A DNA stretch of 64,000 nucleotides. Source: Larix kaempferi (Eukaryota > Streptophyta > Pinopsida > Pinales > Pinaceae). The stretch covers positions 62,001 to 126,000 of the forward strand of contig BSBM01000186.1 of NCBI GenBank assembly GCA_027924585.1. Direction: 5' to 3'. Numbering within the stretch: position 1 is the stretch's first letter; every line of letters begins with the position of its first letter. Made by a program: the position numbers and the translations under genes. This document shows, piece after piece, positions 1-12,780 of this stretch. A model generated the notes under the pieces. The model saw only the letters and a list, made by a program, of their open reading frames with translations, was not told the origin of the DNA and made no database searches.

Positions 1-395
1 AACCCATTGAAACCACCCATGTGTTATTTACCTACTTCACTTGCGCGAATGCAGTGGTTTCACCAGGCGTACAAAACATTATAGGTACTTGCACTTTTCT
101 GTGAATGATATGACACCATTAAATGCTCTAGTTCCTTATTCCTCCATCAGTCTCTCTTGGCTAGGTATTTTGATTTGGAAGACACCTACATATTGAACAA
201 AGTAATAGCGCAAATGAGAAGCTTTAGCAAGTTCTGGATTTTTCATAGTTGTTTTGCTAATACTTGAAAGTTATCTAGTTAAAGCCAACTCTATCATATT
301 TTCTTTCACAAATCTATAGGAGGCTTTGCATTTTAATAATGGCTGAATGTCTACATACGCCTTATTTGTACTGCCCTGCTTACCGCAGGATTATC

Positions 396-3300
396 ATGCA
401 TAGGAGGTCTACAAGGAAGAAAGCCGCGCAAAATATCGACTCAGATTCAGACGTAGAAATCCTGTTGGACACTTCACTCGAGACAATGTTTACTGATACA
501 CAAGCTACCACCAATGTGCCCCCTAAAAGATCTGCCCCAGAATTCCAGTGGGGTGAACTATATAGGTTTATCATGGACCAAAACAATCCTCAAGCCCCCA
601 TAGAAGATTCTCTGGTATATGCAAACATCTGAAGGTCTTACCTCCATAAGGCAACGACTCATCCTGAATTTTTCCCATGTTCTGAAGTCATTGGCTGGTT
701 GATCCCTCATGTCAGGACTAATACTAGGTTCATAAATGATAAAAATGGGATAAACCTAGCATCTTTTGCTCCTAATCATATTACAGCCACCTACAAATTA
801 CCTCAACCCAGAGCTTGGTTAGATGATAAATGGATAGTAGAACATCCTATGGACCCGCTGGACGCCGCCAGGAGAATGACGAAATCTAACAGACAGATAA
901 GAAGGAGGAATAACAATGAATATGAAAGCAACCTCTTGAAGACTCCTTATAGACTCATCGTTCTAATGTTGAGTCGGCTCTTTGGCATGCCTAATGGCAA
1001 TATTTTTAAGATCGGATGGGTGCCAGTAATTTTTCATATAGCCATGATTGGCACTATTTTTAATTGGGCCGACATAATTTCAGACAGTCTGGCCTCACAG
1101 TTAACTGTGGCCTAGGGAGGAATGACTCAGAAGAAGGCATATTTCTTCATGTCTTTGTATTTGATAGACTGCTTATTGAGCAAATATACCTTCCCAGACT
1201 TGGGCTACTTATGGAAGCCAAAGGAAACGTCTCTATTCATGGCCTATCAACTCACATGGGCAAGTAAATACGCAAACTATTACAAGTAGGTTTGCGAGAA
1301 ATTCATCATGCCTCTATACCGGCTTATTTTTGTAAAGGAACCAGATTGCATGTCAGAGAATGCCATGCCCATTATCGAAGCATTTGGCGATTATTATCAT
1401 AGTATAGAAGGTACCTATATCCAAATGAATGGAGGATCCATAGCTCCCTTTTTGCTTTCCAGATATGCTATAGATTTTGTGATTCACAAGGAAGCCATAA
1501 GGAAAATCGTCAGCATTGGTGGGATCAGTAGAGTCCTCACTGAAAGGAAGAAAGGGATGTATCCACCAATGCCTTTCACTATTGGTGCATACAACCTCCC
1601 GAAGGCCAAGGAAGGAGAAAACTATGTTCAAGATTTAGACATCTTCCATTTCGGTACAAATTTTTTCAGAAGGCATGACCCTTGTGGTGAAGTTGCCAAA
1701 CATATTATTGATGTCAAAACCAGCTTCAAGTACGCCCATCTTAAGGACAAAGAGGAAGAGTTTTTTCCGTAGTGCTCGGAACTTAATGGAATTAGTTAAG
1801 CGCTACAAGAAGAAAGGTGGGAAGAGCTCTAACCACAGGCCTGTTGGCGTAATGCAAAAGGAGCAGGAAGCATCAGTGTCTCAATCAGGAGATCCTATAG
1901 GAATAGAGCAAGAGAAGGATGACAAGATATTACGGGAACAAACTATCAAACATCAGCAAGATCAAGAAGCAGCTAGGATTCAAAATGAACAAGCTACCAA
2001 GTTTCAACAAGAAGAGGCAACAAGAATCCAGAGAGAGCAGGCTGTTCATTTTCAGCAGCAAGAAGAAGCTGCTAGAGTCCAGAGGGAGCAAGAGAAAAGG
2101 GCTTTGGAAGCTGAAGCTGCTAGAAACCAGAAAGAAAGAAGAAGAGAGGATTTTGTTAGAAGAGGCAGACAGGTTACAAAAGGAGTTAGCAGAGCTATCT
2201 GAAGGGCAGGAAAGGGAGCAGAAGGAGAAAAATCCCGAACCAGAACCATCTACTCCACAAGACATGGAATTGGATCCGCCACTGATAGACCAACCAGGGA
2301 TAGCTCGAGAAGGGGTTGCTTCCACTTAAGGATTAGCGTTGACCCCGTACAACCCCAGAAAGCAGCGCTAGGTGGCCAACCTGGATTCCGTATATTTTCA
2401 TGAGTGGAAAAGGGCTATCATTGACCGAAGAGTAAGGAAAATGGAAATTGGGGAGGACTTATATGAATTCAGGGTATCGGAAACCACATTGGTCCAAGGA
2501 ACAGATGTTGACCCTTCATTCCAAGCCCAATGCACCGTGGCATCAATTGAGGTGAGTAAAGCCAATACTGATCGGTTAATAAATGAGGTAAAGCATTATA
2601 GAGATCAATGCTTCAAAATAAGAGATTACAGGAAGAGGGAGGTTCTAGAAGCAAATGAATTGAAGAAGAAATATAGGGAAATGACATAAGAGAAGTGAAG
2701 GATAACTTCGGGAGCTCTAAAACTTGAAAATGAGAAGAATTCGCTAGAGATGTAGTTGGCTGTCTCCGAAGACGAGAAAAAGAACTTAAAGGCTCGGATA
2801 TCAGAATTGGAGGAGCTCGAAGCCAGCAGGGGCCAACAAATTTATCTCCCCAAGGATCAGTATGAAAGGTTAATCCAAGAAAAGGAGAAGTTGTTGAAAC
2901 AACTCAAAGAAGCAGTGGAAAACAAGCAAGACCTGTTCACGTTTCACAAGCAATCATGTGACATGCTATTACAAGGCCATCAGCTGCTGGTGCTAATCTC
3001 AGGAGAAATTTGCAATGTGAAAGAAATAATCATGAAAATGACAGTAATCGAAGTTGGAGCCTTAAAGAACAGAGACAAATTTGCAAAACATGTGGAAGAG
3101 TTAAAACAACAATTTGAGTGGAAAAGAGGAAAATATGGATTCCCCTCAAACTTGCGCGCCACCATCGAAGAAGAATTTGACTTAGATGCAGGACTCCTTG
3201 AATTCAGTAAAGATTGTGGCGCTAGGATAAGCTTGGAGATAAAAAATAATGTCCACAAATGTCACTCTTTCTACTCCAAAATTAGAGAATCCCATGTCAA

Positions 3301-3697
3301 GTGCCACTTGGTTCTGCCTGAAACTATCAATGAATTCCCAGAACGAGAACATGGGTTGGCTAAGTTGCAAGGAGAGTTGGACCACGAATTGGACTATGTT
3401 AAAAAGGTAGAGGTGATAACCCAAGATGAACTCCAACAGTTCATTGGCTAGCCCGTTGTGCATATCTACTTTTTGGAAGCAATTGCCCAAGAAGTAGCAG
3501 CAGGAGTAGCACAAGTCAAATTAGATCTGCACAAGCATGAGATTGCAGCAAAGGAAACAATATCTGTTCATAGCAAGATTATCTTGAAAGAGCTCGGTCA
3601 ATGGGCCACCCATATCCAAAGTGTAGATGGCCAAGCATCCACAAGCGAGCCAGTTGGTGGGGATGAGTCAGCAAGTCAGCAAAAGGAAGCCAAATAA
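396..3697 (+). pseudogene. LTR-encoded ORF of H, 5' LTR copy (globular domain plus coiled coil), decayed
   Basis: A reading frame of about 1,100 codons inside the LTR. I chose ATG 396 because the diverged relative on the minus strand at 52406 aligns from the equivalent methionine (MHRRSTRKK here, MTKKGVKKG there). The first ~450 codons look globular, with landmarks NWADIISDSL, MPLYRLIFVKEPD and GGSIAPFLL. From about 1790 the chain is Lys/Glu/Gln-rich coiled coil (QREQ and QQQEEAARVQREQ runs), then more heptad-like sequence to the end. Breaks here: TGA at 630 (CGA in the 3' LTR), TAG at 1113 and 1287 (CAG in the 3' LTR), an extra T near 1765, TAA near 2327 and 2687, and TAG near 2368, 2753 and 3449. 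I do not recognise a named family; the front half is reminiscent of extra ORFs of plant Tat elements. Function unknown. Confidence 0.7.
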
Positions 3698-3913
3698 AAT
3701 AGATAACCCATCAGAATTCTTATTTGTCTTAATGTGAGAAAAGCTGAAATTCCTTTATTGTATAAATGCTTTAAAAGACAGCTGGCTCTGATTTTGTCTT
3801 ATATGGAAGGCTCTCCACGAATCTGTGGGTTTTGTAATTGTCCACTAAAGGACAAATTAGAAGGTTCTAGAGTTTAGGGTACACTTGTCAGCTCAAGGAG
3901 CAATTTGTAAATT

Positions 3914-3922
3914 TATAAATAG
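3914..3922 (+). promoter_or_regulatory. TATA box of the H LTR promoter
   Basis: TATAAATAG lies about 690 bp before the LTR end, downstream of the LTR ORF. The same box is at 18243-18251 in the duplicated unit and 50752-50760 in the 3' LTR. A transcript starting about 30 bp downstream would define R and U5 and place the ORF in U3. Inferred from sequence and position only. Confidence 0.55.
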
Positions 3923-4612
3923 AAGAATAGAAGAGGAATAAAGGACTTTTTGCAGGTGAAAGAAATTTTCTAGCTTGTACAAATTACTTTGCTACTTGCT
4001 CCAAGAAACTGGATTTTTCCTAAAAGAAACCTGGAGAGGATGTTTTTGTCTGGAAATGTGTGTTGAATGTTTGTTGGACTATTCCTGTAGCATTTGTATA
4101 CTACTGTGAGATCTTTCTTTACTATTATGAATTATTTCTATGTGATGAATGATCTTTCTATTTTCCTGTACAATGATGCCTCTCTTAAATGAGTAATAGA
4201 ATGTATTAAATAGTTTGAAGCTATCTTCAATATTTGTCATATTCTGCTGTAGGCACATCTTCATGATTAAATGGCTATCTATGTGATCTTTAGGTGTTTC
4301 TTGCAGCTTATTACTCATCTCTACAGTTTGCTCCTTGCAAGGATAGGTTAAATTTGCTTGTACAGTCTTAGATTAATTTAGATTAGCTACCTACATTTTG
4401 CTTAGGGCACTTGCATTTCATCTTTAAAATAAAATCCATAAACGGTGGATCAAGCCGCAACCGGTGTAAAGAATAAGAATCTTTAAATCTTACAATAGCC
4501 GGAACCGTTAACCGGACGGATTCCCCACACCAAACAGTGAGCGATCTAATTGGACTTGCTTACCGGGGAGAATCCCTTGCAACTTGATGTTGCGATTTTT
4601 GGGGCATCAACA

Positions 4613-4785
4613 GTTTTTGGCGCTAGAAGGAGTGTTATAGGTCAAATCTGCACTTCCGTGATCACCTTGAGCTGTCAATCACACAAAAGGACAACTGGGA
4701 TTGAAGAGCATGATGAACTCAGATGAGACTTTGACCTGATTCACCTCCCTGCAAGCTGACAAAACCCTAAAAAACATCATATTTT
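4613..4785 (+). other. H primer-binding site and start of leader
   Basis: Directly after the LTR end comes a T run and TGGCGCTAGAAGGAG (4618-4632), the form of a tRNA 3'-end complement starting TGG. The region reads as untranslated leader up to about 4785, where the Tat-like element appears to begin. The rest of the H leader seems to resume at about 30646. I have not assigned the primer tRNA. Confidence 0.55.
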
Positions 4786-5664
4786 GGTATGGGCGCTACT
4801 CTATTTGAGCAAACCAGCGCATATGCGCTACTCCACAAAGCAATAGTAGCACACACCTCCTCTTGGGCGCTACTCCACTTTAGTAAACTAGTGCACAACA
4901 TTCAAAAAGTGGCAAACGCTAGTTGTTAAGCACTGTAGTCACGCACTGTGCGCTACTCCACTGTGAAATAGTAGCGCACATCTTAAAATATGATAAAAAA
5001 ATATTAATTTGATGAATGGAGATTAGTTGCAGTTGGTTTCTCAACTTCCCCAACTTCTCCTTCAACCACCTCTCGACTTGAACTGCCTACCTTGTCCTAT
5101 AAATACGAGGATTGAAGAGAGGGGTTAGACATAGTAATACATGAGAGCCATAGAGAGACTCTTCTATATGAAAAGCTTGTATTGAAGGAGGTTATGCTGG
5201 AAGAACTCTAAAGTCAGAGAGGAGCAAGAGCCTAGGATCAGGTTGCATGAGCATGCTGCAAAGTCAGGTATACTTTGTATCATTCATATGTTTTTAACAA
5301 TAAAAGGTTGAAACATCTTTCTCGTCCCAAATCAAATGCTTAATGGACTACGTGTTTGTTTGGATCATGTTGGTTAATGTTTGATGTTTGAATTACTTTT
5401 CAATTCCATCATTATTATATTTGCCAAGATACGTTGAGAAAGGTCTTTGTGTTGCAGGTTTTTCAAATGGTAGATTGAGTTGAGGATCGAGCGCAAGGTT
5501 GGACAAAAGCTAGGATCAAACTTCGTTCACAAGGTATGTCCTCAAGGTCTCTAATCTATTTCCATTTATAAACGCTTCTGTAATGCAATTAGTATGTTTA
5601 CCTGTCACCCCCTTAAGTTGATAGTGTCTATTTTCTCACTATAGGGTAGTATTTCCCGCCAACA
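4786..5664 (+). repeat. T copy 1 5' LTR (left boundary approximate)
   Basis: It ends CCAACA at 5664, one base plus AC before the primer site. It contains a TATA box TATAAATA at 5098-5105. Its upstream part has clustered GCGCTACT / AGTAGCGC motifs (4787-4980), including a perfect 11-bp stem TGTGCGCTACT (4947-4957) with AGTAGCGCACA (4970-4980) around a 12-nt loop. The left edge is placed at the first motif because the sequence before it reads as H leader. No second LTR is available to fix it. Confidence 0.45.
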
Positions 5665-5667
5665 GAC

Positions 5668-5685
5668 TGGCGACTCCGCTGGGGA
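5668..5685 (+). other. T copy 1 primer-binding site
   Basis: TGGCGACTCCGCTGGGGA sits just after the LTR end. I recognise this as a typical primer-site sequence of plant Ty3/gypsy elements. The identical site in copy 2 is at 20000-20017. Confidence 0.7.
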
Positions 5686-7722
5686 GGTTGTTTTTTCTGC
5701 TCTAGGAAACCCTTCTTGATTGTCTTTCCAGTACCTCTTAACCCCTTTTAATCTTCTAAGAAGCCCTGTAGGTTGTCCCTACCTACTTCCCTTTTCTTGA
5801 CTCAGTCTTTTTACACCTCTGCAAGCTTAGCTTTTAACTCTTTAAGACCTGTGTGCTGCCCTACTGTACATACAGTAGCGCCCATGCGCTAGTTTGTCTC
5901 TGTATAGTAGCACCCACACCCCCAAGTGTGCTAGTTTTCCTACTGCACAGTAGGGCACATTCCTGTAACTCTCTGTTTGAGTTAGGGTTGAGTTTTCTGC
6001 CTGTTTGGGTGAGTTTCTAACTTTGTTTTTGGCCTTCTTGACTGGTCTTTGAGGTCTATAACCTTTCTTTGAGTCTCATTGGCCTTTTTTGAGTCCTTTA
6101 GGTCATCTTTTGGTCACTTGTTTACTTTTGAAGTATTTGGTTCATTGGTGACTCTTTTTGAAGATTGGGCATTGATTCCTTAGTGAACACAGTTACTCAT
6201 TCCATACCTTGATAGTGTGTTGCTGACCTACAAACCTTTGCACTTAGCATTTGCTGTTTGTTGCAACACTTGTATGCTCTTTAGGAATCTCATCCTTTGT
6301 TTTAGGGTTTGATCCATCTTTTGGAGCCTTTGGGGTCTCTTCCAAAACTTTTTGAGTCCCAACATTTCTTGACTTCGCTGTCTATTCCAGTATCAAGTGA
6401 GTTTGAAGTGCTTTAGCTTGCTTCATCTTTCAGTCTTTGTGTTAGTAAGGTTGTCTGTAGTTCGCTTGCCTACCTATTTCTTGGCATAGTGGTCTTGTTA
6501 GGGTTTGGTGTTTTGGAGCATTCTTTTAAGATTGATTTCCAGTTCTAAGCATCTTTCCTCTTTGTTTTCTTCCCGCTTTGTTTCCAAGTTAGAGAGATTT
6601 TTCTTTTGAAAAACAACTTGTAGGACAAGTCTTTTTCGAACCATTGTTTTGACAGTTGTGGACTTTAGAGTCATCTTGCCATTACTTACACATCTCTTAT
6701 AGGTCTTATTTGCTTCCACTTTCAAGTTCTTTTTTTGTTCATATATAACAGAAAAGCAAAATAAGTTTGGTTGTTCATAATAGTAAGGCTTGTAATCTTT
6801 GCAAAATAGCATAGTTTATTTTGTTAAGAATTAGAAAACAAAACAAAAAGAAAGCTTTGTTTAGGTTTGCTTACTCTTTACTTTGGAAAGAATATTAAAC
6901 GAAAAATAAAAGTCCTTTCGTTGTTGAAAGTTCTTTCATTTCATGCACTTTACTTTCTGTTGCAACCACATCACACAATGCACTGCCCCATTGAGTAAAA
7001 AGTAACCTTAAAAAGAATCTTAATAAAATCAATTAGAAATGATTTTCTTTCTAGGGATACACGACACCAAAAAGTCTAGGCTAGAGTTTTGAGCTTAAAA
7101 CACCTTTAACTGCTCGAAGCTTGTTTCATTACTCAAAAATCACAGTGCGACTGTCATATAGGTAAACCCATATATATCAAATATTCCTGGGAAACTCTAT
7201 TGAAACCAGAGCTAAGCACGAGGCCGTGGAATATTGGAATCATTGAGGATACCTCCCTCACGTTCCTTTTCACCATAAACTAGGGTCGATTTGCGTATGG
7301 GGATCCATCTGGATTTCGGGCTTTGTTACCCTACCCATGCATTTTGATCAGGCTGACAACTCCCCCCAGGATATTTCGTATGTATGGTAGCCTTAGTATC
7401 TGACCATAGGATCATACACAGGTGACAACAGAGGGTATATATGCTATACCTAGGACAGACATGGGAGGAAATCCCTTGCAGGTCTTTGGGAGTGCAGTTG
7501 GGTGATTCCAGCGCTTGCACCCCCAGTCATTGTATTGTGGACCCCGGGTAACTGTTCTTCATCCTTCGTTGATCTGTTCTGGGCCCTCATCATCCCAGAC
7601 TCTTCTCTGGAAGGCATCTTGTTTGACTGGTTTGAATACTTAGGATTTTTTTAGTGGTGTGCTGTTTTCCCCCTAGTCTTAGTGGCCACTAGGTTTTTCA
7701 TAGTTTTTATTATTATATAATC
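5686..7722 (+). other. T copy 1 untranslated leader
   Basis: About 2 kb without a convincing plus-strand frame; T-rich to about 6800, then mixed. It holds a second cluster of the GCGCTA / GTAGCGCCC motif (5850-5965). Minus-strand open frames here (for example 6498-6812) are low-complexity and I do not regard them as genes. Confidence 0.5.
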
Positions 7723-9985
7723 GTGGAAGACCAACAACTTCATAGGTCTAGAAGGTTGCAAAACCTTCTCCCACTTAAAGTGGAACCACTACCGCCACCT
7801 GGACAACAGAGGGTACACTCGAGTGTTCCTTTGGAAACTACTGTTGAAATAGAGGTTCCTGAAGAACCACAACCTGCAACAGAAAGACCTGAAATAGAGG
7901 TTCCTGAGGAACCACAACCCAGGACTCCAGATCAACAAGCTTTTAATACAGTTGAGATTGAGGATCTCACTTCTGGTGAGTTCAGTACTCCTTTTAATCC
8001 TCCTCTAACTAACCTTAACAATCCGCTTCTGTTACCCATTGGTTTCCAGCAACCTGATTATAGTGCATATTTGTTCACACCTGGGAATTTTATGACTAAT
8101 ACAGGAGGCGAACAAGGAGTTCCACAGACTCCCACTGAGGTATGAATACAAATACTATAAATCCTCCTCCCACTGCTACACCGAGTTGGGCACAGACAAC
8201 TTCTATTTCGACTCTGTCCTTCAGCTTTAATGTCGGTACCTTAGGCATGTCGAGTTCAACAACTGTGGCATCTGCCTCTACACCCACTTTTGGACCTAGC
8301 AATACAGCGAATCTTGTTCCACCTCCTGTAAATCAACCGTCATACCACATACCCAGCACTTGGATTTCCACACCAAATGTAGGGCCAAACGCCTCTGCAA
8401 CTATGCCCGTCATGAGTACCATGACCGAGTCGTCCGCCATGATTACCCCTGGTTTTAATGCCTTTGCAGGTTACAATATCAATCAAGGTAATGTACCTGC
8501 AGGAAACACCCCTTTTTCTTTGTTTTCTGGAGGAGGGGGTAACATCCTTAATCAACAATACAGCGGGGCTAATGCCTAGCCGTAGTGGACAAACGTTCAG
8601 AGTACTAACCCACTTTCATTTGGATGGCGAAATTTTAACAACACTTTCACACAACAGAAAGTGGCTGGGGGCAACCCCTACCAGCAAGTGGCTGGGGGAA
8701 ACCCCTACCAGCAGATGGTTGGGGGAAACCCCTACCAACAGATGGTCGGGGGCAACCCCTACCAGCAAGTGGCTAGGGGCAACCCCTACCAGTAGTTTAC
8801 AAGTCAAAATATGGGTGGTTCTCCCTTTATGACCCCAGCTTATCAAATGCCATCTTCCAGACCTCGTTTACCATTTCTGACAACTCTGAACTTTCCAGAC
8901 CTTTCCAATTTAACAAATGATCTGGTATGCCATAATGCAGCTTGGCCACCAGTTCCTACCAAGTTACCTTTGGACATTCAAAAATTTGAAGGAAAAACCC
9001 GTGAAGATCCTGGTGATCATGTCACCACTTTCCATTCATGGTGTTCTTCGAACTTGTTGAACGAAGATTCTGTTAGGTTGAGACTTTTCCAAAGAACCTT
9101 AACCGGCGCTGCGGCTAAATGGTACATTGAGTTACCTGCAGCTACGTTTTTTAACTTTCGGGATCTCGCGACTGTTTTTCTGAACCACTTCCAGCTTCCT
9201 GTTCGGTACAATGCCGGGACAGATCTTTTGTCTACATTTAGACAGAATAAGGCCACTTACTTATCTGATCACAATAGTGGCGAAGACGGAAGAGGCTCAT
9301 TAAAGCCAATATATCTCCAGAATTCCTTCTCGAGTGGTATTTGAAATCACTCCTTCCTTACATTTCTAAGGAAGTAGCTACTTCTGGAGTGTCTACAGAG
9401 GAAGAAGACATCTTACGGACCCAGCAGCTAGACCTTGTTTATGCACAGTCTGGGCTACTTTATGATATTATACCAGACACACTGCGATCAAACACTGATC
9501 TTGGCAGACCTAAACCTAGACCACATGCTGACGGCATAGTGGGTTCAGTAGATTCTGCAACTTTCGAAGCATTGACCAAGCAGGTTCATGCCTTATCCAT
9601 CACACAATTGACTGCAAAAGTAACCTCCATCATAACCTCTCCTTCTATTTCTGAATCTGTGAACTAGGTTCAGAACAATCAAAAGGGCCCTCGGCAACCC
9701 AACAACAAAAAGAAGGGCAAGAAGGGAGAGGGGAACCAGCAAAATCCCAAGAATAAAGGGAACGCCGAGGAGGGTAATAAAGAAAAGAAGAAGGTTAAGT
9801 TCCCTTGTAAGCTTTGCAAGCAGGATCACCTCACTCACCAATGCCCTCTACTCGAAGAAGCCTGGAAGCTGCTTCAAGAAAAGAAACCTGCCGTACTTAA
9901 AGATCCATTTCCTAAAGGGCAGGGTTCAGCTTCTGGCACCTCCAAAGCTGAGGGCACCACTCAGGATTCAGTTGATCAAACTTTC
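7723..9985 (+). pseudogene. gag: T copy 1 gag (nucleocapsid polyprotein), decayed
   Basis: The structural protein that would form the virus-like particle. The start is GTG at 7723 where copy 2 has ATG. The first ~290 codons are Pro/Gln/Asn-rich and disordered. Then come five 9-residue repeats of the GGNPYQQ type (8658-8792). The capsid core follows (IQKFEGKTREDPGDHV, AAAKWYIELP, LNHFQLPVR). A CCHC zinc knuckle (CKLCKQDHLTHQC) lies near 9805-9845. Breaks: a one-base loss near 8135 (copy 2 in frame), TAG at 8577 (CAG in copy 2), and TAG at 8583 and 8793. A frameshift near 9270 and TAG at 9665 are also found in copy 2, so they predate the duplication. Confidence 0.85.
8658..8792 (+). repeat. 27-bp tandem repeat in T gag (5 units, copy 1)
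   Basis: Five in-frame units encode variants of GGNPYQQ plus two residues (VA, MV). The array is also at 22992-23126 in copy 2 with different unit variants. Stops flank rather than interrupt it. Confidence 0.8.
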
Positions 9986-9991
9986 ATTAAT

Positions 9992-11243
9992 ATGGTTAGC
10001 GCGGATGCACTTTTGAAAATGCGAGCAAGAAATTATACCCCGGATGTGCAGAACAAGGATAAAGAGATTCCTGAATCTTCCATTCCTCTCCACATTCTAG
10101 TGGATCCACTGCCCAAGATCCCGAAAGGTGTCTTGAAACGGGCCTTGCACAATCCCAATGCTCGGGCTGCTTCTAACTACAATGCGGTTGAAGATCTAGC
10201 CCAAACCCCTTGTGCTATGTCCACCTTAGAAGTTTTGCAAAGTTGTCCGTTACAACGAAACGCACTTCTGGCAGCAATTGGAAGTATGGAATCATCTAAC
10301 ATGACTGCACGCTTTGATATAGCTGATATCAAATATCGGTTTCCGTACCACGTTTCTCTACAGATTGAAGTGGTACATGGTCCTATGACCATTAGACGGG
10401 CTATCATAGATGAGGGTGCATCGACGTGCGTGATGTCCATTTCTTGTTGGAAAGCTTTAGGCTCTCCCGAGCTAGCCCCCTCTAACACACTGCTTACTGC
10501 ATTCGATGGTAGGACTTTTCGTCCACATGGAGTTCTACCGTCGTTTGAAATTGCACTTGCCGGTAAGACATTTGCGGTAGAGATTGAAGTTCTGGACGCT
10601 CCGCTTGATTACAATATGTTATTAGGCAGGAGCTGGACGTATGCCATGTGATCCATTGCATCGACAGTTTTTCGAGTTGTTATGTTCCCTCACGAAGGCA
10701 AGATCATCATGGTCGATCAACTTTCGTTCTCTCAGCAAAACAACTAGACTTCATCGGATACCACTATTCCTTTAGTTGATCAAACTGCGCCAGTAAGCGA
10801 GAGTTTAGGAGCAGGGCTTTATGGGTCATTAATAGGCATGTTTGACCTTCCCTCTCCAGTTCTTTTTATGCATTCTGATGTGGGTACCTCTACTGAAACT
10901 TTCATGGTTGGTTTAAGAACTGATCCGTGGATCCTTCCCACTACATCAGAACCCGTAGTGCCTTTATCCGTTACAGAAGTAGCCTACATGGAAGCACAAC
11001 ATGCTGCAATGGAACATATCATGACTCTGCCAGTCTCTGCTCAGTTGGATATGGACTATGCTCCTGCATGGTCATTGAATTCTACCCACTCTTTCGACTG
11101 TTTAGATATGGTCTTACCGTCTGATGAAGACATTTTGGAATCCATGATGGGCCTGGACCAGCCATGGGAACCTATGCATCACAAGTCTTACCTGCTTCCA
11201 AACCTAAACAGGATAGAGAGAGGAGAATTCTCTATGAGACCCG
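9992..11243 (+). pseudogene. pro: T copy 1 protease and linker to RT, decayed
   Basis: Retroviral-type aspartic protease that would cut the polyprotein. The active-site segment reads IIDEGASTCVMS, with D-E-G-A-S rather than D-T/S-G-A. Copy 2 shows the same, so it may be the family form. The second conserved part is YNMLLGRSW near 10610. The frame stops at TGA 10649 (CGA in copy 2) and TAG near 10744 (CAG in copy 2). It then runs open through a ~190-residue acidic linker until a one-base loss near 11243. Copy 2 is unbroken across this linker into RT. Confidence 0.8.
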
Positions 11244-12780
11244 GTGGTTTGTTGATTTGTCATCTTTTCCTTCTACTTCAAGAGCTGTTTACGCTGAAGG
11301 GAATATGGCTAATATATCAAGGACAATCCCAATTAACATTTCCACCAAACCCGGGGTCGTGGAAAACATTTTTATTGGTGCAGACTGCTCTCCAAAAGAG
11401 ATAGCTCTGTATACCAAACTTTTTAAAGAATTCTGCAACATATTTGCCTGGTCATATGAGGAGATTCCAGGTATCGATCCAACCATCGTTGAGCATGTCA
11501 TCACTACATACCCTAATGCAAAACCTGTGAGACAGAAGCTCCGTCCTGTGAATCCTCGAAAAGCGGCTGCCATTAAGGCGGAGGTTGAAAAATTGCTTAG
11601 AGCCGGATTTATCTACCTGATTGACATGACGGAATGGGTTTCAAACCCCGTTCCGGTTGATAAAAAGCAAGGTACCATTCGAGTTTGTACTGACTTCCGG
11701 GATTTGAATAAATCTTGCCCAAAAGATAACTATCCCACACCATTTATCAACCAGATCATAGATGCATGTGCGGGACATGAGATGTTTTCTTTCATGGATG
11801 GATTTTCGGGGTATAATAAAATCCAAATCAAACCCAGAGATCAACACAAAACAACTTTCATTTTCCCTTGGGGAACCTTTCCATATCAAAAGATGCCGTT
11901 TGGCTTAAAGAATTTTGGAGCTACATTCTAGCGAGCTATGAATTTCTCTTTTCAATATATCAAACACACAGTTGAACCTTACTTGGATGACCTCCCGACG
12001 CGATCTCGAAAGAGACAGGATCATCCAACTCATTTGAGACTTGTGTTTGAAATATGCAGACACTATAAGATTCGTTTGAATCCTAATAAGTATGCATTCT
12101 GCGTCGAATCGAGATGTTTACTGGGTTTTATTGTATCCAATCATGGTATAAGGGTCAACCCGTTAAAAGTTGAGGCGATTGTAAATCTGCCTCCTCCTCG
12201 CACCTTGCGACAACTCCAAAGTCTACAAGGCATGTCTAACTTCTTACGATGCTTTATCATAAACTATGCTAAGATCATGAAAGGTTTTATGAGACTGCTT
12301 AAACATGATACCTACTTCTTGTGGGATGAGGCTGCTCAAGCATCATTTGAGGCCTTGAAAAAGGAACTACTTTCAGCCCCCTTGTTGAGCCCACCAAACT
12401 ATGCAAAGGATTTTCTTTTATATCTGGTAGCGTCTCTTAATACAATTGGCATAGTACTAGTTCAGGAGGACGACACTCTCCAAGAGCATGTTGTTTACTA
12501 TATTTCTCGTGCATTGATAGATCCTGAGGTTAAATATTCGCATGTTGAGAAGTTAGCACCTTCTGCAGTCTATGCGGTATAGAGGCTTCGTCATTACATA
12601 CTTTTACGAACAACTACCGTGATAGCGGAAGTCAATCCTTTTAAGTATGTTCTCACTCGAGGAATCATCGGTGGGAAGTATAATAAATGGATTGTAATCT
12701 TACAAGAGTTTGATTTGGTCTTTCAATCATCCAAGTCGAAGAAATCACTAGTGTTCACTGAGTTAATCTCAGAGTTTCTG
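11244..12780 (+). pseudogene. pol: T copy 1 reverse transcriptase and RNase H, decayed
   Basis: RT motifs in order: WVSNPVPVDKKQGTIRVCTDF, LNKSCPKDNYPTPF, FMDGFSGYNKI, MPFGLKN and the catalytic YLDDL near 11980. The thumb and connection (LLGFIVSNHGIRVNPLKV) follow, then the ordinary Ty3 RNase H (YLVASLNTIGIVLVQED, VVYYISRAL, WIVILQEFDLVF). Breaks: TAG at 11929 where copy 2 has CAG, and TAG at 12580 where copy 2 has CAG. Apart from these the frame is open, so the element died fairly recently. Confidence 0.9.

Larger units (their letters stand above)
1..4612 (+). repeat. H 5' LTR (left end outside window)
   Basis: This matches 46840-51450 with a nearly constant offset, differing at about 5-7 per 100 bases in the stretches I compared. 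It ends CAACA at 4612, then a one-base spacer and a run of T leading into the primer site. It contains the LTR ORF (396-3697), a TATA box at 3914 and, downstream of that, the presumed R and U5. The LTR is unusually long because a coding frame occupies its U3. The left end is not in the window. If the 3' LTR start at 45233 is right, about 1.6 kb is missing. Confidence 0.75.

Noticed and set aside
6498-6812. Minus-strand frame in the T leader (also 20829-21143)
   Set aside because: Lys-rich, low-complexity, shared only because of the duplication, and no recognisable motif or splice support.
8616-8846. Minus-strand frame with VGVAPSHLL repeats (also 22950-23180)
   Set aside because: It is the mirror of the 27-bp gag repeat; the plus-strand frame fits the gag context.
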